40,978 nucleotides of DNA, from NCBI GenBank assembly GCA_003554605.1, contig PWGU01000003.1, positions 1 through 40,978 of the forward strand, read 5' to 3'. The notes below the pieces were generated by a model, which had not been told where the DNA came from, did no database searches, and saw nothing but the letters and a program-made list of their open reading frames with translations. This DNA comes from Halorubrum sp. Its GTDB lineage: Archaea; Halobacteriota; Halobacteria; Halobacteriales; Haloferacaceae. A program made the position numbers and the translations under genes. Positions 9,260 to 18,631 of the stretch are shown here, piece after piece (the stretch's first letter is position 1; each line of letters begins with the position of its first letter).

Positions 9260-10899
9260 CGGCTGCCCTCCGATCGTTTTTCGTCCGCGCAATCGGCGGC
9301 GAGCGCCGCCTCGTCACGCTCGGCCGGGTCGCCGTGGCCGCCGCCGCCGGGCGTCCTGACGGTGACCGTCGTCCCCGCCTCGACGTCGACGGTTAGCTTG
9401 GACGCCACAGGGTCGCCGTCGATCTGGTTCTCCCCCACCTGACCGTCCTCGCCGCCGGCGACGCCGCTCGGGGCGTGGCGGCGGCGCTCGGTCAGAAGCG
9501 AGACGGTCGCGTCGCGCTCGACGGTCACGGTCCGTTCGAGCCCGAGACCCCCACGGAACCGTCCCGCCCCGCCGCTGTTCGGGCGGAGCGCGTAGCGTTC
9601 CACTCGGAGGGGGTACTCCGTCTCGATCGATTCGACGGGCGTGTTGAGCGTGTTCGTCATCCCGACCTGTACACCGTCCATCCCGTCGGCGGTCGCCCGA
9701 GCGCCGAAGCCGCCGCCGATCGTCTCGTAGTAGGTGAACGATCCGTCCCGGGCACCGATCGTGAGGTTGTTCATCGTCCCCTGTCCCTGTGCGGGAACGC
9801 GGTCGGGTGCCGCGTCCGCGAGCGCCGTGAAGACGACGTCGGTGACCCGCTGGCTCGTCTCGACGTTGCCCCCGACGACCGCCGCCGGCGGCTCCGGATT
9901 GAGTAGCGAACCCGCCGGGATCTCGACGGTAACGGGCGCATAACAGCCGTGGTTCGGCGGGATCTCCGGGTCGGTGACACAGCGAACAACGAAGTAGACC
10001 GCGCTCGTCGCGACCGCGAGCGGGGCGTTGAGGTTCCCGTCGAGCTGGTCGGCGGTCCCCGCGAAATCGACGTGGATCGTCTCCCCGTCGACGGTCACCG
10101 CCACCGCGATCTCGATGTCCGCCTCCGTGAGGCCGTCACCTTCGAGAACGTCGCGCGCCTCGTACGTGCCGTCCGGAAGCGACGCGATCTCGGCGATGAT
10201 CCGGTCGTGTGAGTAATCGATCACCGCATCGAAGCCGGTGAGGACGGTCTCACGGCCGTGTTCGTCGAACAGCGCGCCGAGCCGAGTCTCCGCACGTTCG
10301 TTCGCCGCCAACTGGGCGCGGAGGTCGGCCTTCCGTTCGCCCGGGTTTCGCACGTTCGCGAGCAACAACGATCGGACGTCCTCACGGATCTCGCCGGCTT
10401 CGACGAGGCGCGTGGGCGGGATGCGGAGCCCCTCCTGATAGATCTCGCGTGCGCCGGCGGGCATGCTCCCCGGCGTCATCCCGCCCACGTCCGCGTGATG
10501 GGCGCGTGAAACGGCGTAGCCGACGATCTCGTCCTCGGGCGCGAGCGGAGAGACCATCGTCACGTCGGGGAGGTGGGTTCCGCCCCGGAAGGGGTCGTTG
10601 AGCACGAAGACGTCCCCCGGTTTCGGGTCGTGTTCCATGATCGCCTCGACCGACTGGGGCATCGCGCCGAGGTGGACCGGGATGTGCTCGGCCTGGGCGA
10701 CCATCCGGCCCTCGGCGTCGAACAGCGCTGTCGAGCAGTCCCGCCGTTCCTTAATGTTCGGCGAGTACGCCCCACGGATCAGGGTCTGGCCCATCTCCTC
10801 GGCGATGCTTTCGAACTGATTGCGCAACACCTCAAGGGTGATCGGGTCGATCCCGTCGGTCCCCGACGGCGAGCTCGGCGGATTTGGCGGGATCGCCAT
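9256..10899 (-). CDS. hyuB: hydantoinase B/oxoprolinase family protein
   Basis: [69 protein letters not shown] overlap with hyuA. Confidence 0.92.
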   Translation of the reverse strand: MAIPPNPPSSPSGTDGIDPITLEVLRNQFESIAEEMGQTLIRGAYSPNIKERRDCSTALFDAEGRMVAQAEHIPVHLGAMPQSVEAIMEHDPKPGDVFVLNDPFRGGTHLPDVTMVSPLAPEDEIVGYAVSRAHHADVGGMTPGSMPAGAREIYQEGLRIPPTRLVEAGEIREDVRSLLLANVRNPGERKADLRAQLAANERAETRLGALFDEHGRETVLTGFDAVIDYSHDRIIAEIASLPDGTYEARDVLEGDGLTEADIEIAVAVTVDGETIHVDFAGTADQLDGNLNAPLAVATSAVYFVVRCVTDPEIPPNHGCYAPVTVEIPAGSLLNPEPPAAVVGGNVETSQRVTDVVFTALADAAPDRVPAQGQGTMNNLTIGARDGSFTYYETIGGGFGARATADGMDGVQVGMTNTLNTPVESIETEYPLRVERYALRPNSGGAGRFRGGLGLERTVTVERDATVSLLTERRRHAPSGVAGGEDGQVGENQIDGDPVASKLTVDVEAGTTVTVRTPGGGGHGDPAERDEAALAADCADEKRSEGSR

Positions 10900-12908
10900 T
10901 ACGCGGACACCTCCGTTCGGCGCATGGCGAGCGCGCCGTCGGCGAGCACCTCACCCGTCCATCCCGGGGGAACGACGGTCGTACTCTCCGCCTGCTCTAA
11001 GACCGCCGGAGCGGCGATCGTCGTGCCCGAGGCGAGACGGTCCCGGTCATAGACGGTCACCTCCCGGGAGCCGACGTCCGGGAAGTACGCCTCCCGACTC
11101 CCGATCCGGGCGTCCCCCTCGCCGTCGTGGCGGATGACCGGGTCGGACCCCTCGATCGTCGCCGTCACGCGAAGGTTGACCACCTCGACCGCCTCGTCCA
11201 TCGTGTAGCCGTAGGTCCGGTCGTGGGCGTCGTGGAATCGGTCGATGACGGTCGCGGCGTCGAGCGTGCCGTCCACCGGCACGGAGAGTTCGAAGCTCTG
11301 TCCGACATATCGGCAGTCGGCCGTTCGCGAGACCGTCGCGGCATCGGGGTCGGCGGTCTTCGCCAACACGTCGGCGACGAGGTCGTCGTAGACGGCATCG
11401 AGGTGATCTATCCCTCCATCACCGATCTCGACGCCGACCGTCCGGACGGCATCGTAGCTCTCGTCGGCTGCCAACAGGCCGAACGCCGAGAGGACGCCGC
11501 CGGGTCGAGGGACGACGATGCGCTCGATGTCGAGCGCGGCCGCGAGCGCCGGCGCGTGCATCGGACCGGCCCCGCCGAAGGCGACGAGCGTGAACTCGCG
11601 CGGGTCGTGGCCGCGTTCGACCGTCACGGATCGGATCGTGCGGGTCATGGTCGCGTTCGCGACGCGATAGACGCCCCGGGCCGCCTCACGGGCGTCGGCG
11701 AGTCCCGCCTCCGCGGCGAGTCGGTCGAGGGCCTCGTGGGCGGCGTCGATGTCAAGGGTCATCTCCCCGCCGAGCGCCGTCCCCTCGCCGATATAGCCGA
11801 GCACGACGTTCGCGTCCGTCACCGTCGCGGCCGTCCCGCCACGGCCGTAACAGGCCGGACCGGGCTCTGCACCCGCTGAGCGGGGGCCGACCCGCAGTGC
11901 GCCGCCGGCATCGACCCACGCGATCGACCCGCCGCCAGCCCCGACGGTGTTCACGTCCACCATGGGCGTTCGGATCGGGAGCCCCGCGATCGTCGAATCC
12001 GTCGTCCGTTCGGCCCGTCCATCACGAGCGAGGCTGACGTCGCTGGAGGTGCCGCCCATATCGAAGGTGACGAGCCCCGACGCGTCGGCGTCGTCGACAG
12101 TCGCCGCCGCGCCGACGACGCCGGCGGCCGGTCCGGAGAGCGTCGTCGTCACGGCGTGTTCACGGACCGTCGCCGGGTCGGCGATCCCGCCGTTTGCCTG
12201 CATGATCCGCGGCGTGGGGATCCCCGACTCGTCGGCCTCCTCGACCAGACGCCCGACGTAGCGGTCGATCGCCGGTCGGAGATAGGCGTCGACGGCCGTC
12301 GTGGACGTGCGCTCGTACTCGCGGAACTCCGCGAGCACCTCGTGGGAGGCCGAGACCGGGACCGACAGCTCCTCACGAAGGATCTCGGCGACGACCCGCT
12401 CATTCTCGGGGTCCGCGTAGGCGTGAAGCAGGCTGATCGCGACGGCCTCGACGTCCCGATCGCGAAGAGTGTCCGCGAGGGCACGGACCGCGTCGGGATC
12501 GACCGGCGTTTCGACACCCGCCGCGGTGGTGCGCTCGTCGACCTCAAACCGGCGGCGACGCGGGACGAGCGGGTCGGGCTTCTCCGCGTCGAGATCGTAC
12601 AGGTGCGGACGATCCTGTCTGCCTATCTCCAGGACGTCCCGGAAGCCCGCCGTCGTCACAAGCGCCGTCTTCGCCCCGCCGCGTTCGAGCAGGGCGTTCA
12701 CCGAGACGGTCATCGCGTGGGCGAACCCGTCGAGGTCGCTCGGGTCGATACCCGCCCGTTGACACGCTTTCTCGATCCCCGCCAACACGCCGACGCTCTG
12801 GTCGGCCGTCGTCGGCACCTTCGCGGTCACGAGCCGATCCCCTACTGATAGGGCGATGTCGGTGAACGTGCCGCCGACGTCGACGCCGATGGTTGTTTCT
12901 CCTTCCAT
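10899..12908 (-). CDS. hyuA: hydantoinase/oxoprolinase A family protein
   Basis: GVDVGGTFTDIALSVGDRLVTAKVPTT...LVTFDMGGTSSDVSL. Confidence 0.92.
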   Translation of the reverse strand: MEGETTIGVDVGGTFTDIALSVGDRLVTAKVPTTADQSVGVLAGIEKACQRAGIDPSDLDGFAHAMTVSVNALLERGGAKTALVTTAGFRDVLEIGRQDRPHLYDLDAEKPDPLVPRRRRFEVDERTTAAGVETPVDPDAVRALADTLRDRDVEAVAISLLHAYADPENERVVAEILREELSVPVSASHEVLAEFREYERTSTTAVDAYLRPAIDRYVGRLVEEADESGIPTPRIMQANGGIADPATVREHAVTTTLSGPAAGVVGAAATVDDADASGLVTFDMGGTSSDVSLARDGRAERTTDSTIAGLPIRTPMVDVNTVGAGGGSIAWVDAGGALRVGPRSAGAEPGPACYGRGGTAATVTDANVVLGYIGEGTALGGEMTLDIDAAHEALDRLAAEAGLADAREAARGVYRVANATMTRTIRSVTVERGHDPREFTLVAFGGAGPMHAPALAAALDIERIVVPRPGGVLSAFGLLAADESYDAVRTVGVEIGDGGIDHLDAVYDDLVADVLAKTADPDAATVSRTADCRYVGQSFELSVPVDGTLDAATVIDRFHDAHDRTYGYTMDEAVEVVNLRVTATIEGSDPVIRHDGEGDARIGSREAYFPDVGSREVTVYDRDRLASGTTIAAPAVLEQAESTTVVPPGWTGEVLADGALAMRRTEVSA

Positions 12909-12914
12909 GCTGTT

Positions 12915-14151
12915 TCAGAGACCGAGGAGGCCGGTAATTACGTCGATAAACGCCGGGAGGTTGTCGTTGAGCGTCAACGCGCCGATCACGATAGCCACCA
13001 GCGTGACGAGGATGCCGAGCATGTTCTGGAGGGTGCTGTTCGTATACTCGCCGAGGAGTTCCTCGTTGTTCATCGCGTAGATCAGGAAGATCGCGAGAAC
13101 CGGCAACAGCAGGCCGTTCGCGACCTGCGCGAGGAGGATCACCTCGACCGGGTTGAACCCGAGGCCCGAAAAGACGATCCCGACGGCGAGGATCGTCATC
13201 CAGATCGCCCGGAACCGCGTGGATTTGAGGTCACGCTCCCAGCCGAGCGCCCCCGCCGTGGCGTACGCTCCCGCGAGTGGGGCGCTCATGGCGCTGGTGA
13301 ACCCGGCCGCGAACAGCCCGATCGCAAAGAACGTGAGCGCGAATCCGCCCATCACTGGTTCAAGCTGGTCGGCCATCTCGCCGACGTCGGCGATGGTGGT
13401 TCCCTCGGGGAACACCGCAGCGGCGGTGACGACGATCGCCGTGGTGATCAGCCCGCCGATCGCGATAAGGAGGATCGTGTCGTACCGCACTTCGTCCAAG
13501 TCATCGGGGTCGTCCCACTTTTCCTGAACGGTGCTCGCGTGTAAAAACAGGTTGTACCCGACGACAGTCGTCCCGATGAGTCCGGCGATCAGAAGCGCCG
13601 ACCCCTCCGGAACCGTGGGGACGAGGCCGAAGCTCAAGGCGGCGATGTCGGGACGAACGACGATCGCGTTCACGATGAACGCGAGCCCATCACCCCCACG
13701 AGCGCGATGAACACCCGCTCTATGAGCTTGTAGTTCCCGGTGAAAAGCAGCGCGCCCGCGATAAGTCCGATCACGGGCCCCAGATGTTCTCGCCGACCCC
13801 GGTTATCGTCGTGAGTCCGGCCGCGCCGCCGGTGATATTGCCGGTCTGGAACGCCGCGGTCCCGACGCCGATCGCCGTGACCACCAGCCCGACAGCGAGC
13901 GCGCTCAACACGGGATTTTCGAACTGCTTGCGAAGCGCTTCCCCGAGCCCCTGCTGGGTGATCAAGCCCAGCCGAGCGCTCATCTCCTGAAGCACCATCG
14001 TCGCGAAGACCGAGAAGACGATGGTCCAAAGCAACACGTAGGCGTACTCCGCGCCGATGACGCTCGCGGTCGTGACGGTTCCGGGGCCGATGAACGCCGC
14101 CGCGACGAGCGCGCCGGGTCCAACTGATCTGAGCCTGTCTATGAATGACAT
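12915..14151 (-). pseudogene. NRAMP-family transporter-like gene, split across three frames by two apparent 1-nt deletions
   Basis: MSFIDRLRSVGPGALVAAAFIGPGTVTTAS...GVGENIWGP (frame of 14151) | VIGLIAGALLFTGNYKLIERVFIALVGVMG (second frame) | LAFIVNAIVVRPDIAALSFGLVPTVPEGSALLIAGLIGTTVVGYNLFLHAS... (third frame, ends 12915). Breaks near 13774-13780 and 13684-13688; each is consistent with loss of one C/G. Confidence 0.8.
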
Positions 14152-14312
14152 GGGTGAAATCCACTCGCACTCATCCATCTATTCGATAAAAGGGTTGTTA
14201 CGAATTGATCATACAGGTATCTTTGATCGGTGGGTGGAGTATGAACAGGTATGAGACGAGCAGGGCCGTGGAGCGGCGATGCATGTACGTGCACCACGGG
14301 CGGTGACCCCGA

Positions 14313-14861
14313 TCAGTCTCCCTCGGGACGTTCCCTGATGATCGCCTTCGAGACGCCCGGTTCGATCTCGACGTCGAACGGAAGCTCGGCCACGCTCCGT
14401 TCGATGAACCGGGACATAAACCAGCGGATCGGCTCCGAGGGAAAGACGACGTGATACGCCCCATCATCCTCGGAGCGAACCGTGAGGAAACTACAAAACG
14501 AGAGCCATTCGAGGAGCTCACCGACGCCCGTGAATCGCCCCGCGTACTCGTGTGCATGGTAATCCGAGACGCGGTCCGCCGCTTCAACGAAGGACGGAGC
14601 GGGGCCGCTCGGATCGTAGACGTGCTCCAAGAAGGCGTGAAGGAAATCGACGTCCAAGAGGACGTGCTCGCCCGACGAGAGCATCAGGTAGTATTGCTCT
14701 AAATTATCGCTCGGTTGCTCGCCGGCGGCCTCGAAGTTCGCCGCGTAAAACGACAGCGCGCGACGGATGACCTCGCTCTGTCCCTGTTCGGTTTCGGCGC
14801 TGAGCGTCTCCAGGGCCGCCCGCGAGTCGTCATCGAGCGATACCGTGACACGTCGAGTCAT
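14313..14861 (-). CDS. ribbon-helix-helix (CopG-type) domain regulator with C-terminal haloarchaeal domain
   Basis: MTRRVTVSLDDDSRAALETLSAETEQGQSEVIRRALSFYAANFE: RHH N-terminus. Confidence 0.75.
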   Translation of the reverse strand: MTRRVTVSLDDDSRAALETLSAETEQGQSEVIRRALSFYAANFEAAGEQPSDNLEQYYLMLSSGEHVLLDVDFLHAFLEHVYDPSGPAPSFVEAADRVSDYHAHEYAGRFTGVGELLEWLSFCSFLTVRSEDDGAYHVVFPSEPIRWFMSRFIERSVAELPFDVEIEPGVSKAIIRERPEGD

Positions 14862-14981
14862 AGCGAACCCGATGCGGGCGGGGATTGTATAGTTCACGCA
14901 TAGGGAGATGCTTTTGAACACACATACGCTAAAAGCAAGGATATGTTGACGGCGACCATTGAGAGGCGCCGGAACCCCGCC

Positions 14982-15206
14982 TCAGCGATCGTCTTCCCCG
15001 TCGGTCGTATCGATTCCGAGCGCGGCGTTCAACCCACAGAAACAGGTGACCGCGTTGAATCCGAAGCCGATAGCGCCGAGGCCGGCGAACAGCGCGGGAG
15101 TGCGACGGCCGGAACGCGCGGCGGCCACCGCCACGACCGCAAGCACGGCCGCGAGCGCCGCCCGGAGGAGCCGATCACGACCGCCAACGTTTCGTTCGAG
15201 TGTCAT
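14982..15206 (-). CDS. YgaP-like/DUF2892 small inner membrane protein
   Basis: MTLERNVGGRDRLLRAALAAVLAVVAVAAARSGRRTPALFAGLGAIGFGFNAVTCFCGLNAALGI. Confidence 0.8.
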   Translation of the reverse strand: MTLERNVGGRDRLLRAALAAVLAVVAVAAARSGRRTPALFAGLGAIGFGFNAVTCFCGLNAALGIDTTDGEDDR

Positions 15207-15279
15207 ACGTCACGGAACGCTCCCCGATGACTTGGCTCTTACTCGGAGCAGCTGTCGGGGCCCAACCCGGCCGAACGAC

Positions 15280-16569
15280 CTACGCGATCCAGTCGTCGAC
15301 GACGGCCTCCAGCACGTCGTGGGCGATCGCTGCGTCCGCGAGTGCGATCGACTCGTCGACCGTGTGCGCCTGATCGAGGTCGCCGGGCCCCCACGTGACG
15401 GCGGGTATTCCCGCGTCGTTGACGAAGTTTCGCGCGTCGGTGGCGGCCTCGATCCCCCACGGCGCGGCGAGATCCGGTCCGGCGGCGGCCACGTCGCCGT
15501 CGGGCGCTCGCTCGCCGGTCGTACCGAGCGCGTTGATGGACCGGTCGCGCAAGGCGGTCGCGATCGGATGATCGGTCGGCACCTCCGAGGAGGCGTACGT
15601 CTGGATCCGGGTCGCCTCGACCGTGGCCCCGGGCGCATCGACGGCGTCGAGAAGCGCCTCGACCTCTGTATCGACGGCCGCGACGTCCTCGCCAGGGAGC
15701 ACGCGACGGTCGAGGACGATGCTCGCCCGGTCGGGGATCACCGCGAGGTTGCTCCCCGTGCCGGCCTCGATCTCCGTCGCCGTCGCGAAGGCACCCCCGC
15801 AGAGCGACTCGCCGCGGGACCGGAGGTCGGCGTCGTAGTCGTCGATCGCATCGAGTACCGCCCGTGCGCCGTCGATCGCGTTGACGCCGGCGTCGGGCTG
15901 GCTGGCGTGGGTGGCCTCCCCGTGGACCGTGACGCGGTAGACCACGAGCCCCTTCGTGCTCGTCGCGACGCGGAAGTTCGTCGGCTCCAAGACGATCCCG
16001 ACATCGCCGTCGTAGCCGCGGTCGAGCAGGGTTCGCGTGCCCGGATCCGCGGTCTCCTCGCCCATCGCGGCGTGGACGACGATCGACCCCGACCGCTCGC
16101 CGTCACGGATCGCGGGCGCGAGGTCGCGGGCGACGAGCATCGCCAGCGCGAGCCCGGTCTTCATGTCGGCGCTTCCGCGCCCGTAGAGCCGACCGTTCTC
16201 GACGACCCCCCCGTAGGGGTCACGGGCCCACGCCTCGGGGTCGCCCGCGGGAACCACGTCGAGGTGGCCGTTCAACACGACCGTCTTCCCCGCGGGGTCC
16301 TCGGGTCCCACCCGCGCGCCGACCTGCAGCCGATCGGGGTCGGGTTCGGCGATCAGTTCGGCGTCGATGCCGGCGTCGTGGAACCAGTCGCACACGAACT
16401 CGGCCGCGGGCGACTCGCCACCCGGGGGGTTCTCCGTCGGGATGGAGACGAGGTCCGCGGCGAGGTCGCAAAGCTCGGCCATCCGGTCGTCGTCCGGGGT
16501 ATCCTCGACGCCACCGTCGCCGTCGTCGGTATCGTCGGTATCGTCGGACCCCCGGTCGGATGCGGTCAC
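15280..16569 (-). CDS. M20 family metallopeptidase (ArgE/DapE/CPG2-like); start uncertain
   Basis: NPPGGESPAAEFVCDWFHDAGIDAELI...VVLNGHLDVVPAGDPEAWARDPYGGVVENGRLYGRGSADMKTGLA; GTG 16569 or ATG 16482 more plausible than 16668. Confidence 0.88.
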   Translation of the reverse strand: MTASDRGSDDTDDTDDGDGGVEDTPDDDRMAELCDLAADLVSIPTENPPGGESPAAEFVCDWFHDAGIDAELIAEPDPDRLQVGARVGPEDPAGKTVVLNGHLDVVPAGDPEAWARDPYGGVVENGRLYGRGSADMKTGLALAMLVARDLAPAIRDGERSGSIVVHAAMGEETADPGTRTLLDRGYDGDVGIVLEPTNFRVATSTKGLVVYRVTVHGEATHASQPDAGVNAIDGARAVLDAIDDYDADLRSRGESLCGGAFATATEIEAGTGSNLAVIPDRASIVLDRRVLPGEDVAAVDTEVEALLDAVDAPGATVEATRIQTYASSEVPTDHPIATALRDRSINALGTTGERAPDGDVAAAGPDLAAPWGIEAATDARNFVNDAGIPAVTWGPGDLDQAHTVDESIALADAAIAHDVLEAVVDDWIA

Positions 16570-16719
16570 GGGAGACCCCCGCGCGGGCGCTGGCTGCCGG
16601 TCATCGTCGGTGAAACACGGGAGACGGTCATCGATCCACCCTGTCGCGGCGGGTGAAATAAAGCTCACGACGGCGGACGCCCGCGCTCTTAAGCGGACGC
16701 AGGCCCTCCATTCGATCGG

Positions 16720-17277
16720 ATGAGCGAGCAGCCGTCCCGTGAGGAGCCCTCCGGTGAATCCGCCGTCCGTGAGCGTACGGATCGTGTCGACGACGACGTG
16801 AAACGCCGGCTGGAGCAGGCCTACTTAAACGACGAGGAGGACACCCTCGTCGTGTGTGCGGTTCGATCGGCCGCCGACGGCGACGAGATACACGTCGACC
16901 TCCGGCCGCCACACGGGGACGTGGTCCATACCGAACGGTTCACCGCGCCGAAACACGGCTCGCTCGCGGAGTGTACCGACCTCCTCGCCTTTTTAAATGC
17001 TGCGGGGGTCTCCCCGCTCGACCTCGACGCGCTCATCGGGACCCGTGTCCCGGCCTCGTTCGACCCCGAGACCGGCTGGCGGATCGACGCCGACGCCCTT
17101 CCGTCGGGGACGAATACGCGGTGGGACGGGAGCACGGGGACGGCCGACCGGGAGCGGACGGGCCGATGGGATCGGGGCGCGGAGTGGCTTCGAACCTACC
17201 GCGACTGGCTGATCGTGATCGTCGTGATCGGGGTCGAGTTACTGTTCATCATCCTGTTGATCCTCCTTTTCGCCTGA
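16720..17277 (+). CDS. hypothetical protein with C-terminal transmembrane helix
   Basis: MSEQPSREEPSGESAVRERTD...YRDWLIVIVVIGVELLFIILLILLFA. Confidence 0.75.
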   Translation: MSEQPSREEPSGESAVRERTDRVDDDVKRRLEQAYLNDEEDTLVVCAVRSAADGDEIHVDLRPPHGDVVHTERFTAPKHGSLAECTDLLAFLNAAGVSPLDLDALIGTRVPASFDPETGWRIDADALPSGTNTRWDGSTGTADRERTGRWDRGAEWLRTYRDWLIVIVVIGVELLFIILLILLFA

Positions 17278-17319
17278 GCGGTCGCTCGCGGCCGGTAGAC
17301 CCCGAAAATTCGTGGGCGA

Positions 17320-17604
17320 TTACTCGATATGGCCTTCGCGGCGGAGCTGATCGGCGTCCTCGTCGGTGTAGCGCCACTCGACGTTCGCCTTCTCGTCCTG
17401 CCAGGACCAGGGCTCCGCGATGACCACGTCGCCCTCGTTGATCCACGTTCGGTACTTCATGCGGCCGGGGATCCGGCCGAGCCGTTCCTTTCCGTCCACA
17501 CAGCGGAGGCGGACGTGATTGCCGCCGAGATGCTCGGTGACGACGGCGAACACTTCGTCGCTTGAGGGCATACGGAGGTTCCGTCGCCCGGATTCTTTGC
17601 TCAC
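17320..17604 (-). CDS. eif1A: translation initiation factor aIF-1A
   Basis: GTG start: [88 protein letters not shown] box about 26 nt upstream. Confidence 0.92.
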   Translation of the reverse strand: MSKESGRRNLRMPSSDEVFAVVTEHLGGNHVRLRCVDGKERLGRIPGRMKYRTWINEGDVVIAEPWSWQDEKANVEWRYTDEDADQLRREGHIE

Positions 17605-17695
17605 AGGCGTAGTAACACCGCACGCTTTATAACTCATGGGAGATCCGTGATAGCGTCGGGCGTACGGCGGGACGGGCACGGTACCCGGAAGCCGT

Positions 17696-17720
17696 CCCCC
17701 TATTCGGGCGAAATAGGGGG
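17696..17720. other. 9-bp perfect stem-loop between the kinase gene and aIF1A
   Basis: CCCCCTATT (17696-17704) - cgggcga - AATAGGGGG (17712-17720). Confidence 0.7.
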
Positions 17721-17731
17721 CGTCGGGCGAA

Positions 17732-18349
17732 TCAGTCGATAAAAAGCGCCGTATCCACCTGCTCGTGGGTGGTCTCGCGCGCGCCGGAGTTATCGATGAC
17801 GACGTGGTCGCGGTCGAGGGGCTCGAACGATCGCTTGAACTGGAGGTACACGTCGAAGTCGGCGTCGCTGACCCCGTCACGGCGCTCGATACGTCGCCGG
17901 ACGACCGCCTCGTCACACTCGACTTTCACGAGTTCGAATCGGTCCGCGACGCTCGCCGCCGCCTCGGTGACGGCCCCGCGAAACCGCCGATCCGCGAAGG
18001 TCGCATCAAGGACGACGCTGTCGCCGTCGGCGGCGAGCGTACGGGCCCGCGAGAGCAGCTCGGCATAGACCGCCTCCGTCTCCGAGTCGGCGTACGTCGG
18101 GTCCGGAAAGAGTTCCTTGCGGATCACGTCGGTTCGAAGCACCTCACCGTCGACGTGTTCGGCGATCCGCTTTGCGACGGTCGATTTGCCGACCCCGGGG
18201 AGCCCGCAGACGACGACGAGCGCGGCGGCCCCCGCGTTCGTTGCGGCCACACCGGCTGACTCGGGACCCCCCGTGTGAGCCTCCCGCGCCACGCGGGAGC
18301 CCCCCTCGACACACCGCGCTTCGGCACCCTGCCTCCCGGCATCGGTCAT
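17732..18349 (-). CDS. P-loop kinase-like ATPase (gluconate-kinase-like)
   Basis: [36 protein letters not shown] Walker [14 protein letters not shown]. Confidence 0.82.
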   Translation of the reverse strand: MTDAGRQGAEARCVEGGSRVAREAHTGGPESAGVAATNAGAAALVVVCGLPGVGKSTVAKRIAEHVDGEVLRTDVIRKELFPDPTYADSETEAVYAELLSRARTLAADGDSVVLDATFADRRFRGAVTEAAASVADRFELVKVECDEAVVRRRIERRDGVSDADFDVYLQFKRSFEPLDRDHVVIDNSGARETTHEQVDTALFID

Positions 18350-18452
18350 ACGTTATATTCCTATATCGAACACCACATGAACGTTGCCCTCGACGGGTAA
18401 CGGCCGGTAAGCGAGCGAAGCCTTCAAATCTCGTGGCGACGATCGCTCCCCT

Positions 18453-18578
18453 ATGGAAGATATCATTCTCGATGAGGACGACGAGATGCTCGCGCCGGCG
18501 GTCGTCGTCGCGACGATCGCGCTCATCGGGGTCTTCGCCGTCGGGCTGGTGTTCACCGCGATCACCGCCGTCATCTAG
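18453..18578 (+). CDS. 41-aa single-TM small protein, hypothetical
   Basis: Below the ORF-track cutoff: MEDIILDEDDEMLAPAVVVATIALIGVFAVGLVFTAITAVI*; AT-rich ttcaaat element about 25-30 nt upstream, consistent with a leaderless start. Confidence 0.65.
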   Translation: MEDIILDEDDEMLAPAVVVATIALIGVFAVGLVFTAITAVI

Positions 18579-18631
18579 TCAGCGGGGGCCAAGTGAGGCG
18601 ATATGACCGTTTTCGACGATAACCGGTACGA

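Noticed and set aside
14959-16656. 565-aa plus-strand ORF
   Set aside because: Antisense to a clear M20 peptidase; Arg/Asp/Val-rich translation typical of spurious ORFs in high-GC haloarchaeal DNA.
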